Assembly: GCF_014193375.1 (NCBI RefSeq)
Contig: NZ_JACHZF010000003.1
Location: 62,001 to 126,000 of the forward strand
Origin: Halomonas campaniensis
Lineage (GTDB): Bacteria > Pseudomonadota > Gammaproteobacteria > Pseudomonadales > Halomonadaceae
Length of the DNA stretch: 64,000 nucleotides
Reading direction: 5' to 3'
Below the pieces are notes generated by a model, which was given only the letters and a program-made list of their open reading frames with translations, had not been told where the DNA came from and ran no database searches. A program made the position numbers and the translations under genes. Shown piece by piece: positions 50,447 through 59,351 of the stretch (its first letter is position 1; each line of letters opens with the position of its first letter).

Positions 50447-50505
50447 GGGTCACTCCAGGGGTTTCACCGGCGGGCCGCGGCAGGGGCCGCGGCCCGCCAG
50501 GGGGC

Positions 50506-51852
50506 TCACTCGGTGGCGGTCAGCGGCTTGCTGGTGGCGGGCACCTGCTCGCGCGCCGGCCCGAAGACCGCGTAGATGAACATCACCGCGGCGAGGCCGA
50601 CGAAGATACCGGTGCCGAAGCGGAACACGTAGAAGAGATCGAGCTGATCCTGGATCTGCATGAAGTTCATGCCGAGCACCCGCTGCAGGTGGGTCTGGAC
50701 GACGCCTGCGAAGGTCAGGGTGAAGGTCATGAACCACATGGCGGAGGTCATGATCCAGAAGGCCCACATGTTCAGCACCTGGTTGTAGGGCTGCACGCGG
50801 CGCAGCTGCGGCATGGCGTAGGTGATGACGCCCAGCACCAGCATCACGTAGGCGCCGTAGAAGGCCAGGTGGCCGTGGGCCGCGGTGATCTGGGTGCCGT
50901 GGGTGTAGTAGTTGATCCACGACAGGGTGTGCATGAAGCCCCACACGCCGGCGCCGAAGAAGGCCACGGCGGCACTGCCCATGGTCCACAGCATGGCGGC
51001 CTTGTTCGGGTGGTTGCGGTTGCCCTTCCAGAACATGTAGAAGGCGAACACCACCATGGCGAAGAACGGGATCACCTCCAGGGTGGAGAAGATGCTGCCG
51101 ATGGGCTGCCAGTAGCCGGGGGTGCCGATCCAGTAGTAGTGGTGGCCGGTGCCCAGCAGGCCGGAGAACAGCGCCAGGCCGACGATGACGTAGAGCCACT
51201 TCTCGATGATCTCGCGGTCGACGCCGGTCATCTTGATCAGCAGGTAGCCGAGCAGGGAGGCCATGATCAGCTCCCACACGCCTTCCACCCAGATGTGGAC
51301 GATCCACCACCACCACAGCTTGTCCAGCGCCAGGTTATCGGGGTTGTAGAAGGCGAACAGCCAGAACACCGCGGCCAGCCAGAGGCCGAGCATCAGCACC
51401 ATGTTGATGGCCGTCTTGCGCCCCTTGAGCATGGTCAGGCTGGTGTTGAACAGGAACATCAGGAAGGAGATCGTGATCAGGATCTTCGACCAGAGCGGCT
51501 GCTCGAGGTAGTGGCGCCCCTCGTGGATGCCGAACTGGTAGCTGATCAGCGCCCCGGCGCCGGCGATGGCGAAGATCGCCAGCTGCAGATAGGCGAGGTT
51601 GGGGCTGTAGATCTCGTTCTCGGCCTCCTCGGGCATCAGGTAGTAGGTGCAGCCCATGAAGCCGATCAGCAGCCAGACGATCAGCAGGTTGGTGTGGCTG
51701 GTACGGGTGATGTTGAAGGGCATGGCCTCGGACATGAAGTGAGGCCAGACATAGGCGGCGGCGGCGGCAAGACCGAAGACGATCTGCAGCGCGAACAGCG
51801 CCATCGCGACCATGAAGAATGGCAGGGCCACCCTCTGCGTTTCATATTTCAT
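50506..51852 (-). CDS. norB: Nitric oxide reductase large subunit (cytochrome b)
   Basis: 448-aa, 12-helix heme-copper-family enzyme reducing two NO to N2O. FeB ligands by alignment are His186, His237 and His238, and Glu190 in HIWVEGVWE is the essential acidic residue (Pseudomonas Glu211). Low-spin heme His lies in RTSHTN near 53, and the b3 ligand in AHGHLAFYG near 326. About 20 residues shorter at the N-terminus than P. aeruginosa NorB. A cNor, not qNor, since no quinol-oxidising extension is present. Second in norCBQD. Confidence 0.98.
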   Translation of the reverse strand: MKYETQRVALPFFMVAMALFALQIVFGLAAAAAYVWPHFMSEAMPFNITRTSHTNLLIVWLLIGFMGCTYYLMPEEAENEIYSPNLAYLQLAIFAIAGAGALISYQFGIHEGRHYLEQPLWSKILITISFLMFLFNTSLTMLKGRKTAINMVLMLGLWLAAVFWLFAFYNPDNLALDKLWWWWIVHIWVEGVWELIMASLLGYLLIKMTGVDREIIEKWLYVIVGLALFSGLLGTGHHYYWIGTPGYWQPIGSIFSTLEVIPFFAMVVFAFYMFWKGNRNHPNKAAMLWTMGSAAVAFFGAGVWGFMHTLSWINYYTHGTQITAAHGHLAFYGAYVMLVLGVITYAMPQLRRVQPYNQVLNMWAFWIMTSAMWFMTFTLTFAGVVQTHLQRVLGMNFMQIQDQLDLFYVFRFGTGIFVGLAAVMFIYAVFGPAREQVPATSKPLTATE

Positions 51853-51902
51853 CGGTTCGGCTCTCCTGGGTTCGGGAATCCGGCGGGGTCATGGCGTCCG
51901 GA

Positions 51903-52349
51903 TCAACCGGCCGGATGGGGCGGCCAGCCCTGGGTGTCGATGGAGTCGGTCCACTCGAAGAAGTCGATCAGCGCCTGCATCTCTTCGTCGTTGATCTCGA
52001 AGTAGGGCATCTGACGACGGTTCGGGGCACCGGTCGGCTGGGCACGCATCCAGGCCGCCAGGGCCATGCGGGCCCCCTCGGGGTTGTCGTGGCCGCCATA
52101 GCGGGTCCAGACGTTGCCGATCTCCGGGGCGAAGTAGGAGCCTTCACCGAGGATGGTGTGGCAGTTGATGCAGTTGTGCTGCTCCCAGACATGCTTGCCC
52201 TGCCGCACGGAGTCCGTCATCGGCTGGGTGGACGTATTGACGATGTAGAAATGGCTGTGAGCCGTCAGCGCGGCAAACACCAGGAAGAAGAACAGCGACC
52301 CGCCATAGAAGATATTGCGGGCAGCTGCCTTTGTCAGGCCTTCGGTCAT
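51903..52349 (-). CDS. norC: Nitric oxide reductase small subunit (cytochrome c)
   Basis: 148-aa membrane-anchored cytochrome c that feeds electrons to NorB. One N-terminal helix (about 12-32) is not cleaved; heme c is bound at Cys60-Ile-Asn-Cys63-His64, and Met114 (RQMPYF) is the other ligand. ATG 52349 has AGGGGGT upstream; the frame continues to 52445 without sense. Under an FNR/Dnr box (52491) and an NsrR-like palindrome (52437). Confidence 0.98.
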   Translation of the reverse strand: MTEGLTKAAARNIFYGGSLFFFLVFAALTAHSHFYIVNTSTQPMTDSVRQGKHVWEQHNCINCHTILGEGSYFAPEIGNVWTRYGGHDNPEGARMALAAWMRAQPTGAPNRRQMPYFEINDEEMQALIDFFEWTDSIDTQGWPPHPAG

Positions 52350-52436
52350 GGACCATACCCCCTTGCTCGTCTTGCATTCTTGTCGAAACCGGCGGCCCGC
52401 GTTCGCCGCTGTGCAACCGCCGTTTCCGCCCCCTTT

Positions 52437-52459
52437 AATATGCATTCAGCATGCATGTT
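52437..52459. promoter_or_regulatory. NsrR-like palindrome upstream of norC
   Basis: AATATGCAT-N5-ATGCATGTT, two changes from the AAGATGCAT-N5-ATGCATCTT pattern. It overlaps the transcription start (near 52456) predicted from the Dnr box, the expected place for repression relieved by NO. Confidence 0.6.
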
Positions 52460-52490
52460 AAAGAGTAGCAGCCGGAACCCGTCCATGACT

Positions 52491-52504
52491 TTGACGAGGG
52501 TCAA
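52491..52504 (-). promoter_or_regulatory. FNR/Dnr box TTGAC-GAGG-GTCAA before norC
   Basis: Perfect inverted pentamers with 4-base spacer, 142 bases upstream of norC. Also 84 bases upstream, on the far side, of the CMD-like gene's end, but that gene points away. Confidence 0.75.
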
Positions 52505-52588
52505 TAGGGAGTGGTCGGAAGGCGGCAACGGAGGCTTGCCAGACGCGGCAAGGGGGGAAGCCGGCAGCGCACTGCCGGCAGGGAGGGG

Positions 52589-52906
52589 TCACGCCTCGGT
52601 GAGATCCTCGATCCAGGTCAGCGCCGCGACGCCGCTGGGCAGGCCCAGGGTCGGGATGGCCAGCATGGCCACCTGCTTCAGCGCCTCGGGAGACTCGCCC
52701 TCCTCCAGGCCGCGGCGGGCATGGGAGTGCACCGCGCCCTCGGAGCGCGCGCCCACGGCCAGCGCCAGCTTGACCAGGCGCCGGGTACGGGCATCCAGGG
52801 GGCCCGCCTCGGCGCACGCCTTGCCCAGGGCGGCATAGGCGTCCCACACCTCGGGAAACTGCTCGGCGACCTGGCCGGCGCCGGAGGGAAGATCCTGTTG
52901 GCTCAT
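52589..52906 (-). CDS. Carboxymuconolactone-decarboxylase/AhpD-like protein without catalytic Cys
   Basis: 105-aa all-helical protein with the CMD fold: RTRRLVKLALAVGA near 41 and GAVHSHARRGLEEG near 57. In AhpD-type members this stretch reads ExxxCxxCxxxH; here both Cys are absent (SEGAVHSH) while the His remains, so a peroxidase/disulfide role is unlikely and a decarboxylase-like or ligand-binding role remains. An AAGGAG-like site precedes ATG 52906. It lies between norC and the SirB-like gene on the same strand, 239 bases before norC, the gap holding the norC control sites. Confidence 0.82.
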   Translation of the reverse strand: MSQQDLPSGAGQVAEQFPEVWDAYAALGKACAEAGPLDARTRRLVKLALAVGARSEGAVHSHARRGLEEGESPEALKQVAMLAIPTLGLPSGVAALTWIEDLTEA

Positions 52907-52984
52907 GAAGTCACTCCTTGTCGGTGGTTATCGGACACTCCGCCCCAGTATAGAGAGCCGCGAGCCCACGCGTCATTCGGCGCC

Positions 52985-53380
52985 TCAGCCGGCCGCCAGC
53001 CAGGAGAGCGGATCATGGCGGATCGCCGCCCCCAGCATGTAGAGGAAGGTGGCCACCGCGGCCAGGGCCGCGGCACCGCGTACCGCGGGCGTGGGGCCGC
53101 GCTTGATCGCCACCGTGCCCAGCCCGATGTAAAGCAGCAGGGCGATGAGCTTGGCGGCCAGCCAGGGGTGCTGGTGGGGCCACATCCCGAGCATCACCAT
53201 CAGCAGCACGCCGAGCGTCAGCAGCAGGGTATCGATCAGGTGGGGCAGCACCTTCACCCAGCGGCGCTGCCGCCAGGGCGACTCCCGCACCGACCACCAG
53301 GCCCGCAGCATGAAGAACAGCAGGCTCAGGGTCGCGGCGGTGACATGCAGGTGCTTGACCAGGAAGTAGTGCTCGAGCAT
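52985..53380 (-). CDS. SirB-family membrane protein
   Basis: 131-aa protein with four helices (about 15-33, 45-63, 72-90, 100-120). The opening HYFLVKHLHVTAATLSLLFFMLR and PHLIDTLLLTLGVLLMVML are the SirB/InvasionE-regulator family signature (His-rich helices that might carry heme). Real start is ATG 53380; a much longer frame is a shadow of nnrS. Follows nnrS by 20 bases and is probably co-transcribed. Function unknown; linkage to nnrS suggests membrane heme/NO biology. Confidence 0.82.
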   Translation of the reverse strand: MLEHYFLVKHLHVTAATLSLLFFMLRAWWSVRESPWRQRRWVKVLPHLIDTLLLTLGVLLMVMLGMWPHQHPWLAAKLIALLLYIGLGTVAIKRGPTPAVRGAAALAAVATFLYMLGAAIRHDPLSWLAAG

Positions 53381-53400
53381 TGGCAGCCTCCCGTGCGCCC

Positions 53401-54597
53401 TCAGCCATCCTTTCCGTCGACCCGGGCCGTGGTCAACGGCACCGCATAGTGGAACAGGAAGATCAGGTAGGCGATGCACCAGAAGACGATGCTCAGGTTG
53501 TAGGTCCAGTGGGTGATCTGCGGGAAGAGCGCCAGCACCGGCGAACGCAGCAGGGCGCCGGTGAACATCAGCCCCAGCGCCACGCCGATACCCGGCAGGG
53601 TGCGGATCGGCCGGCCGGTATGCCCCAGCGAGACCCGCGCCATCATCGCCAGCATCATGCTGGCGATGCCGCCGATGGCCAGGGCATGCAGCGCCAGCTC
53701 CACGCGGAACACCCCGGTCAGTGCCAGGGCCCACATCACCAGCCCCACCACGATGAAGGCATAGCTCAGGTGCAGCCCCCACAGCAGCGGCTCGGCGAGA
53801 GTATGCTGCCCGCCCCAGCGGGCCAGGCGCACGCCGTTGGCGGCGGCGGCCACCAGCATGATCCAGCCCAGCAGGCCCCGGGGCAGTTCGACCCCGAGCA
53901 GCACCGCCAGCTGCAGCAGCACCACCGCGTAGATCGACCACAGCGAGAGCCGCTCCAGCATCGGCCACTCGGCGGGCTTCGGGCGGTCGAGCCGCCGGGA
54001 GGTGAAGAAGGGGATCACCCGGCCGCCCAGCAGCACCATCAGGGTGGCGATCAGCAGCACCCCCAGGTAGCCGCCCTCGCGGATCGGCGGCAGCTGGCCG
54101 CGCATCACCCCCAGGTGCATGGCCAGGTTGGCCACCGCCATGAGCAGGAAGATCGGCACGAAGACCAGGTTGCGCCACTGGCGAACCGCCACCACCATCC
54201 GCGCGAGCGCCAGGGCGGCCAGGGGCAGGAAGGCCAGGTCGATGGCCATCAGCAGCCCGGCGGGGAGCCCCATGGGGAAGGCGATCAGCAGCCGGGCGGC
54301 CAACCAGACCCCCACCAGCCCCAGCAGCGGTGCCCCTCGCAGGCTCGGCTGGCCGGTCCAGTTCTGTGCCGCCGTGAGCAGGAAGCCCACCGCCACGGCG
54401 GCGCCGAAGCCGAAGATCATCTCGTGCTGGTGCCACCACATCAGCCCGCCATGGGGGCGCAACAGGATGTCGCCGTGCCAGAAGGCGAACCACACCACCA
54501 TGGCCAGCACGCTGAACAGCGAGGCCAGCAGGAAGAAGGGGCGGAAGGCGAGCCGAGCGACGGGGATGCCGGCCGGCTCGGGTTGGGGTGACGTCAT
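53401..54597 (-). CDS. nnrS: NnrS family heme- and copper-containing membrane protein
   Basis: 398-aa protein with 12 helices. LAFRPFFLLASLFSV near 16, WHQHEMIFGFGAAVAVGFLLTA near 55 and GGRVIPFFTSR near 190 are the family hallmarks; His residues in HQHEM and FHY probably bind heme. NnrS is made in response to NO and protects metal clusters from nitrosative stress. First gene of the nnrS-sirB-like unit; no clear Dnr box is seen in the 104 bases upstream (54598-54701). Confidence 0.93.
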   Translation of the reverse strand: MTSPQPEPAGIPVARLAFRPFFLLASLFSVLAMVVWFAFWHGDILLRPHGGLMWWHQHEMIFGFGAAVAVGFLLTAAQNWTGQPSLRGAPLLGLVGVWLAARLLIAFPMGLPAGLLMAIDLAFLPLAALALARMVVAVRQWRNLVFVPIFLLMAVANLAMHLGVMRGQLPPIREGGYLGVLLIATLMVLLGGRVIPFFTSRRLDRPKPAEWPMLERLSLWSIYAVVLLQLAVLLGVELPRGLLGWIMLVAAAANGVRLARWGGQHTLAEPLLWGLHLSYAFIVVGLVMWALALTGVFRVELALHALAIGGIASMMLAMMARVSLGHTGRPIRTLPGIGVALGLMFTGALLRSPVLALFPQITHWTYNLSIVFWCIAYLIFLFHYAVPLTTARVDGKDG

Positions 54598-54701
54598 GGC
54601 AGCTGTCCCGAGGGTTGCACTGGAGGTGTCTCGCCCATTGTGCCTTGCCCGGGACCGCCGGGACCATGACAGGTATCAATAATGCTTCTTATCTCGCCCG
54701 C

Positions 54702-56228
54702 TCAGTGGCTGGTGCCCTCCTCGTACTGGGTCTTGTTCCAGACGTTGTACTTGCCCGAGGGCTTGCGCATGGGCATGCGGTCCAGCTCCTCCAGGGTGTT
54801 GGCATCGAGCTTCAGCAGGTAGCCGTCGTCGTCCCAGATGCTCAGCAGCAGGGTCTCGCCGCGGCGGTCGAACTCCACGTGGGCGGCGGTCTTGCCGGGC
54901 TCCGGGATCAGCGTCTCGACGATCTCCAGCGACTGCTTGTCGATGACGTGGATACGGTCGTGGTGGGGGCCGAAGAAGACATCCACCCAGGCGTAGGGCG
55001 AGTTCTCGTGGCTGCGCATGAAGAAGCCGGGACCGTCGGTCTCGAGATGGGTGATCAGCGACCAGTCGCTCATGTCGAACACCGAGACCTGCCCCTTGTC
55101 GATGTGGGGGATCGCCATCACCCGGCGGCCGTCCAGTTCCCAGGTGATGCCGGCGCCCAGGTGCGGCATGCCCTCCAGGGGCAGGTCCGCCACCTTGCGC
55201 TCCGCGTCCATGTCGAACACCTGGCCGCCCTGGCCACCGCGGGCCGCGCCCACGATGTAGCGGTACTGCTGGTCGAAGAAGAAGTCGTCCAGGTAGTCGG
55301 GGGCCTCCATGCGGTGCAGCGCGAAGTCGCCGACGATGGCCTCGTCGCCCTCGGCGCGCTGCTCGGGCCAGCGGATCTCCCACACCTCGGGAATATCGCG
55401 CAGGGCCGCCACGAAGCTGTTGCGCGGCGGCGCGGTATAGACGGCACTGACCCGCGAGGTCTCGCCGTCGAGCCCCTCCACCGGGATCACCGCGATCAGG
55501 TCCAGGTCCCGGGCATCCAGCAGCACCAGGCTGTGGGGCAGGTAGTTGCCGGCCAGCACATAGCGGCCATCGGCGGAGACGGCGATGTTGCGCATGTTGA
55601 TCCCGGCGCGCACCTCGGCGGTGACCGCCAGGTTGTAGATGTCGTACTTGGTCACCCAGCCGTCCCGGGAACCGAAGTAGACGTAGCGGCCATCCGGGCT
55701 GTACTTGGGGCCGCCGTGCAGCGCATAGCGGCTGGGGAAGCGGGTGATCCGCTCGAAGCGGTCGCCGTCGAGCAGGCTGACATGGTGGTCACCGATCTCC
55801 ACGACGATGAAGAGGTTCTTGAGGTCCTCGACCTCGAACACCGGCGCATCGGGCAGGCTGCCGTAGGGGTGACGCACCTCGTGGCTGGCCAGGATGTCCG
55901 CCGCCTCCCAGCTGGGCTCGTGCTCGGGCGGCGTGAAGATCCACTCGGCCAGCGCCAAGACCTCCTCCTCCGCGAGCAGTTCCCGGTAGGCGGGCATCTG
56001 GGTGGCGGGTCGGCCGTCGCGGATCACCGAGACCGCCTCGTCGTGCTTGAGCCGCGAGAGGTTGTCCGGCAGCAGCGCCGGCCCGATGCCGCCCAGCCGG
56101 CTCACGCCGTGGCAGATGGCACAGTGGCGGTTGTAGAGCATGTTGGGGTCCGGCGCTTCGGCCAGGGCCGGCAGCGCCGGAGCCAGCAGCCCCAGCAGGC
56201 CACCGAGCAGCAGGGCGGGTCGTATCAC
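54702..56228 (-). CDS. nirN: Dihydro-heme d1 dehydrogenase NirN (cytochrome cd1-like)
   Basis: 508-aa periplasmic c-type cytochrome with a d1-binding eight-bladed propeller. Signal peptide 1-23, heme c at Cys36-x2-Cys39-His40 with Met78, and propeller from about 115 to the end (SGKYNVWNK). NirN introduces the last double bond into the d1 propionate side chain. Its short N-terminal domain and C-terminal GTSH fit NirN and not NirS (about 560-590 aa). Starts with GTG 56228 (GGGAGG upstream) overlapping the nirE stop. Last gene of nirDLGHJEN. Confidence 0.88.
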   Translation of the reverse strand: MIRPALLLGGLLGLLAPALPALAEAPDPNMLYNRHCAICHGVSRLGGIGPALLPDNLSRLKHDEAVSVIRDGRPATQMPAYRELLAEEEVLALAEWIFTPPEHEPSWEAADILASHEVRHPYGSLPDAPVFEVEDLKNLFIVVEIGDHHVSLLDGDRFERITRFPSRYALHGGPKYSPDGRYVYFGSRDGWVTKYDIYNLAVTAEVRAGINMRNIAVSADGRYVLAGNYLPHSLVLLDARDLDLIAVIPVEGLDGETSRVSAVYTAPPRNSFVAALRDIPEVWEIRWPEQRAEGDEAIVGDFALHRMEAPDYLDDFFFDQQYRYIVGAARGGQGGQVFDMDAERKVADLPLEGMPHLGAGITWELDGRRVMAIPHIDKGQVSVFDMSDWSLITHLETDGPGFFMRSHENSPYAWVDVFFGPHHDRIHVIDKQSLEIVETLIPEPGKTAAHVEFDRRGETLLLSIWDDDGYLLKLDANTLEELDRMPMRKPSGKYNVWNKTQYEEGTSH

Positions 56229-57094
56229 AGGGCGACCCTCCCGGGCATGAGGTGGGGGGCGGCGGCCAGCGCGGCATCCGGCTCGCGGGCCAGGCGGGTC
56301 ATGGACGGCGCCAGGGCGTCGGCCAGCCGCACCACCTCGCCCACCACGATCAGGGTGGGGGGCCGGAAGGCCTCGCGCTCGATCACCTCGACCAGGTCAC
56401 CCAGGGTGGCCAGCACGTGGCGCTGCTCCGGGGTCGTGCCGCGCTCCACCAGGGCGACCGGGGTGGCGGCGGGCATGCCGTGGCGCTGCAGCTCGCGGCG
56501 GATCATCGCCGCGTTGGCCAGGCCCATGTAGAACACCGTGGTGTGGTGGGGCACGGCCAGGGCCGCCCAGTTCAGGTCCAGCTCCCGGTCCCCCTTGCAG
56601 TGGCCGGTGACGAAGGTGACGCTCTGGGCGTAGTCGCGGTGGGTCAGCGGAAAGCCGGCGTAGCTGGAGCAGCCCGAGGCGGAGGTGATGCCCGGCACCA
56701 CCCGGAAGCCGATGCCGTGCTCGATCAGGGCCTCGGCCTCCTCGCCGCCACGGCCGAAGATATAGGGGTCGCCGCCCTTCAGGCGCAGCACCCGCTCGCC
56801 CTCGCCGGCCAGGCGCACCAGCAGGGCATTGGTCTCCTCCTGGGTCAGGGCGTGGCAGCGCGAGGCCTTGCCCACGTAGAAGCGACGCGCCTCGGGCCTG
56901 GCCATGGCGAGGATCTCGGCGGAGACCAGCCGGTCGAACACCAGGCAGTCCGCCTGCTGCAGCAGCGACAGGGCGCGCAGGGTCAGCAGCCCCGGGTCGC
57001 CGGGGCCGGCGCCGACGATGGCCACCTCGCCGCGGCCCAGCGGCGCCTCGTCGAGGTCGAAGCTCAGGTGTTGTGTCTTGCGGAATGCCGTCAT
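56225..57094 (-). CDS. nirE: Uroporphyrinogen-III C-methyltransferase of heme d1 synthesis
   Basis: 289-aa SUMT methylating uroporphyrinogen III at C2 and C7 to precorrin-2, the entry to heme d1. VGAGPGDPGLLTLRAL near 27, DCLVFDRLVS near 50, LRLKGGDPYIFGRGGEE near 105 and VVPGITSASG near 130 are diagnostic. It stands alone, without the CysG synthase domain, as NirE does. Follows nirJ by 48 bases and overlaps nirN by GTGA. Confidence 0.94.
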   Translation of the reverse strand: MTAFRKTQHLSFDLDEAPLGRGEVAIVGAGPGDPGLLTLRALSLLQQADCLVFDRLVSAEILAMARPEARRFYVGKASRCHALTQEETNALLVRLAGEGERVLRLKGGDPYIFGRGGEEAEALIEHGIGFRVVPGITSASGCSSYAGFPLTHRDYAQSVTFVTGHCKGDRELDLNWAALAVPHHTTVFYMGLANAAMIRRELQRHGMPAATPVALVERGTTPEQRHVLATLGDLVEVIEREAFRPPTLIVVGEVVRLADALAPSMTRLAREPDAALAAAPHLMPGRVAL

Positions 57095-57142
57095 GGCTCG
57101 CTCTCCCGGGATGTCACGGTCATGGTCGTCGCCTGGCGCGGC

Positions 57143-58342
57143 TCAGAGCTCGGTGGCCTGGATGGCCTCATAGGGTGCCGCCACGCGCCGGTCATGGCCC
57201 TCGTCGACGCCGATCTCGGCGTTGGTCAGGTAGCAGCCGGGATCCTCCTCCCAGGGATCGCCGGTCACCTTCCAGGCCCGCACGCGGGTATTGCCGTTGC
57301 AGATGTCGAGGAAGCGACACTCGGCACAGCGCCCCTTGAGCGGCCGCGGGCGCTGGCGGAAGCCGGCCATCAGCGGATCGGAGGTGTCCCGCCAGATCTC
57401 GGAGAAGGGGCGGCTGCGCACGTTGCCCAGGTCGTGGTCCCACCAGAAGGTGTCGGGGTGGACGTTGCCGAGGTTGTCGATGTTGGCGATGTGCTCGCCG
57501 GAGGCGTTGCCGCCCCAGTTGACCAGGCGCTGCTTCAGGTCGTCGGCCCGGTCGGGGAAGTGCTCGCGGGCCCACATCAGCAGGAAGGGGCCGTCGGCGT
57601 CGTTGTTGCCGGTGACGTACTCGCGCTCCACGCCACGCTCGAGCTCCGCGCGGCAGTGGTCGAACAGCCGGGTCATGGCGTCGCGGGTCATGCGATACCA
57701 GGCGTCCTGCTTGCTGTGGCGCCTGCCGCGGCCGCCGTAGTTGAGGTGCGAGAGGTAGAACTTGTCGACGTCGTGCTCGTCGAGCAGTGCCAGGATGTCG
57801 CCCAGCTGCTCGTAGTTCTCGCGGGTCAGGGTGAAGCGCAGCCCCACCTTGATGCCGCGCTCCTTGCACAGCTTCACCGCGTGCATGGACTCCCGGAAGG
57901 CGCCCTGGCGCTGGCGGATGACGTCGTGGGTGGCCTCGAGGCCGTCGATGCTGATGCCCACGTAGTCGTAGCCGACGTCGGCGATCTCGTCGATGTTGGA
58001 CTCGTCGATCAGGGTGCCATTGGTGGAGAGCCCGGTGTAGATGCCCAGTTCCCGGGCACGCCGCGACAGCTCGAAGATGTCCGGCCGCATCAGCGGTTCG
58101 CCGCCGGAGAGGATCAGCGCCGGCACCCGGAAGCCGTGCAGGTCATCGAGGACCGCTCGGGCCTCGGCGGTGGAGAGCTCCCCGGCGAAGTCGATGTCCG
58201 CCGAGGTGGTGTAGCAGTGCTTGCAGGTCAGGTTGCAGCGACGGATCAGGTTCCAGATCACCACCGGGCCCGGCGGCTTGCGGGCCGGCGCGAGCGGCGT
58301 CGGTTCCATCAGGGACTTGATATAGCGGGTGACGCGGAACAT
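57143..58342 (-). CDS. nirJ: Heme d1 biosynthesis radical SAM protein NirJ
   Basis: 399-aa enzyme that removes the propionates at C3 and C8 and helps install the oxo groups of heme d1. SAM cluster Cys36-x3-Cys40-x2-Cys43 (CNLTCKHC), LILSGGEPLMRPD near 75, and a C-terminal SPASM-like region with CAECRFLDICNG near 338 and a later Cys in DPGCY. ATG 58342 has GGAGG upstream. Follows nirH by 24 bases. Confidence 0.96.
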   Translation of the reverse strand: MFRVTRYIKSLMEPTPLAPARKPPGPVVIWNLIRRCNLTCKHCYTTSADIDFAGELSTAEARAVLDDLHGFRVPALILSGGEPLMRPDIFELSRRARELGIYTGLSTNGTLIDESNIDEIADVGYDYVGISIDGLEATHDVIRQRQGAFRESMHAVKLCKERGIKVGLRFTLTRENYEQLGDILALLDEHDVDKFYLSHLNYGGRGRRHSKQDAWYRMTRDAMTRLFDHCRAELERGVEREYVTGNNDADGPFLLMWAREHFPDRADDLKQRLVNWGGNASGEHIANIDNLGNVHPDTFWWDHDLGNVRSRPFSEIWRDTSDPLMAGFRQRPRPLKGRCAECRFLDICNGNTRVRAWKVTGDPWEEDPGCYLTNAEIGVDEGHDRRVAAPYEAIQATEL

Positions 58343-58366
58343 GCGGACCTCCTCCTGCGGCGGGCC

Positions 58367-58894
58367 TCAGCCCGGCCGGTCGGACCGCCCTGCGAGCCGC
58401 AGGCCGGTCTTCTTGAGAATGCGAGAGCTGTAGAGGATGCGATGGTCCCGGCAGGCGCTGCCGAGCAGCTCGCGAAGGGTGTCGGCCTGCGCTTCCACCT
58501 CGGCGCGGGTGCGCCCGTGGAGCATGGCAAACAGGTTGTAGGGCCAGTCCGGTTGGTGGCGCGGGCGCCGATAGCAGTGGCTGACGCCGGGCAGCCGGGC
58601 CACCTCGCGGCCGAGGCGATCGATCCGCGCATCGTCCACGTCCCACACCGTCATGCCGTTGGCCACGTAGCCGAGCCGGTAGTGGTTGGGCACCGCGGCG
58701 ACCCGGCGCACGATGCCCGCCTCCTGCATTCGCGCCAGGCGATCGCACACCGCCTCGCCGGAGAGGCCCAGCGGCCGGCCCACCGCCCCCCAGGGGTCGG
58801 GCACCAGCGGCAGCCCCGCCTGGGTGGCCAGCACGATGGCGCGATCCGTGGCGTCCAGCCCCGCGGCGTCAGACGGGCAGGTGGAGACGGACAT
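58367..58894 (-). CDS. nirH: Siroheme decarboxylase subunit NirH
   Basis: 175-aa Lrp/AsnC-like protein (helix-turn-helix about 15-70, ligand-like domain 75-160). With NirD, NirL and NirG it decarboxylates siroheme to didecarboxysiroheme. GYVANGMTVWDV near 75 and CYRRPRHQPDWPYNLF near 106 pair it with NirL. ATG 58894 lies inside the nirG end (26-base overlap). Confidence 0.92.
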   Translation of the reverse strand: MSVSTCPSDAAGLDATDRAIVLATQAGLPLVPDPWGAVGRPLGLSGEAVCDRLARMQEAGIVRRVAAVPNHYRLGYVANGMTVWDVDDARIDRLGREVARLPGVSHCYRRPRHQPDWPYNLFAMLHGRTRAEVEAQADTLRELLGSACRDHRILYSSRILKKTGLRLAGRSDRPG

Positions 58895-59351
58895 GGAATT
58901 CCTCCTGCTTGGGCATGTTGAACACGGGCAGGCCGGTGGCGGCCTCGATCTCGGCGATCACCTGGGCGATGCGCTCCGGGGTCTCGGTGGCCAGCACGAA
59001 CCACATGTTGAGGCGGTGCTCGCGGCGGTAGTTGTGGGCCACCTCGGGGAAGTCGTTGACCGCCTCGACGACGGCGTCATAGTCCCGCTCCGGCACCGCC
59101 AGGGCCGCCAGGGTCAGGCCGCCGCCGAGGCGCTCGGCGTGGTACATGGGGCCGAAGCGGCTGAGCACGCCGCTCTCCAGCAGCCGCTCCAGGCGGTAGA
59201 GCAGCTCGCCTTCGGAGAGGCCGAGCTCCACGGCCACCGCCGCGTAGGGCGAGGCGACCAGCGGTAGGCCATCCTGCAGGCGATTGATGATGCGCCGGTC
59301 GGCGGCATCGAGCTCCGCCGGCGCCGGCCGGGTGGCACGCGCGGTGGTCAT
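58869..59351 (-). CDS. nirG: Siroheme decarboxylase subunit NirG
   Basis: 160-aa subunit of the same Lrp-like family. LDAADRRIINRLQDGLPL near 14, LSRFGPMYHAERLGG near 65 and AHNYRREHRLNMWFVL near 105 pair it with NirD. ATG 59351 overlaps the nirL stop by ATGA. A longer open frame running upstream is a shadow of nirL. Confidence 0.92.
   Translation of the reverse strand: MTTARATRPAPAELDAADRRIINRLQDGLPLVASPYAAVAVELGLSEGELLYRLERLLESGVLSRFGPMYHAERLGGGLTLAALAVPERDYDAVVEAVNDFPEVAHNYRREHRLNMWFVLATETPERIAQVIAEIEAATGLPVFNMPKQEEFHVRLHLPV

Noticed and set aside
54702..56228. Reading this cd1-like gene as nirS
   Set aside because: At 508 aa, with a short heme c domain, ending in GTSH and placed behind nirE, it fits NirN better than the 560-590 aa nitrite reductase.
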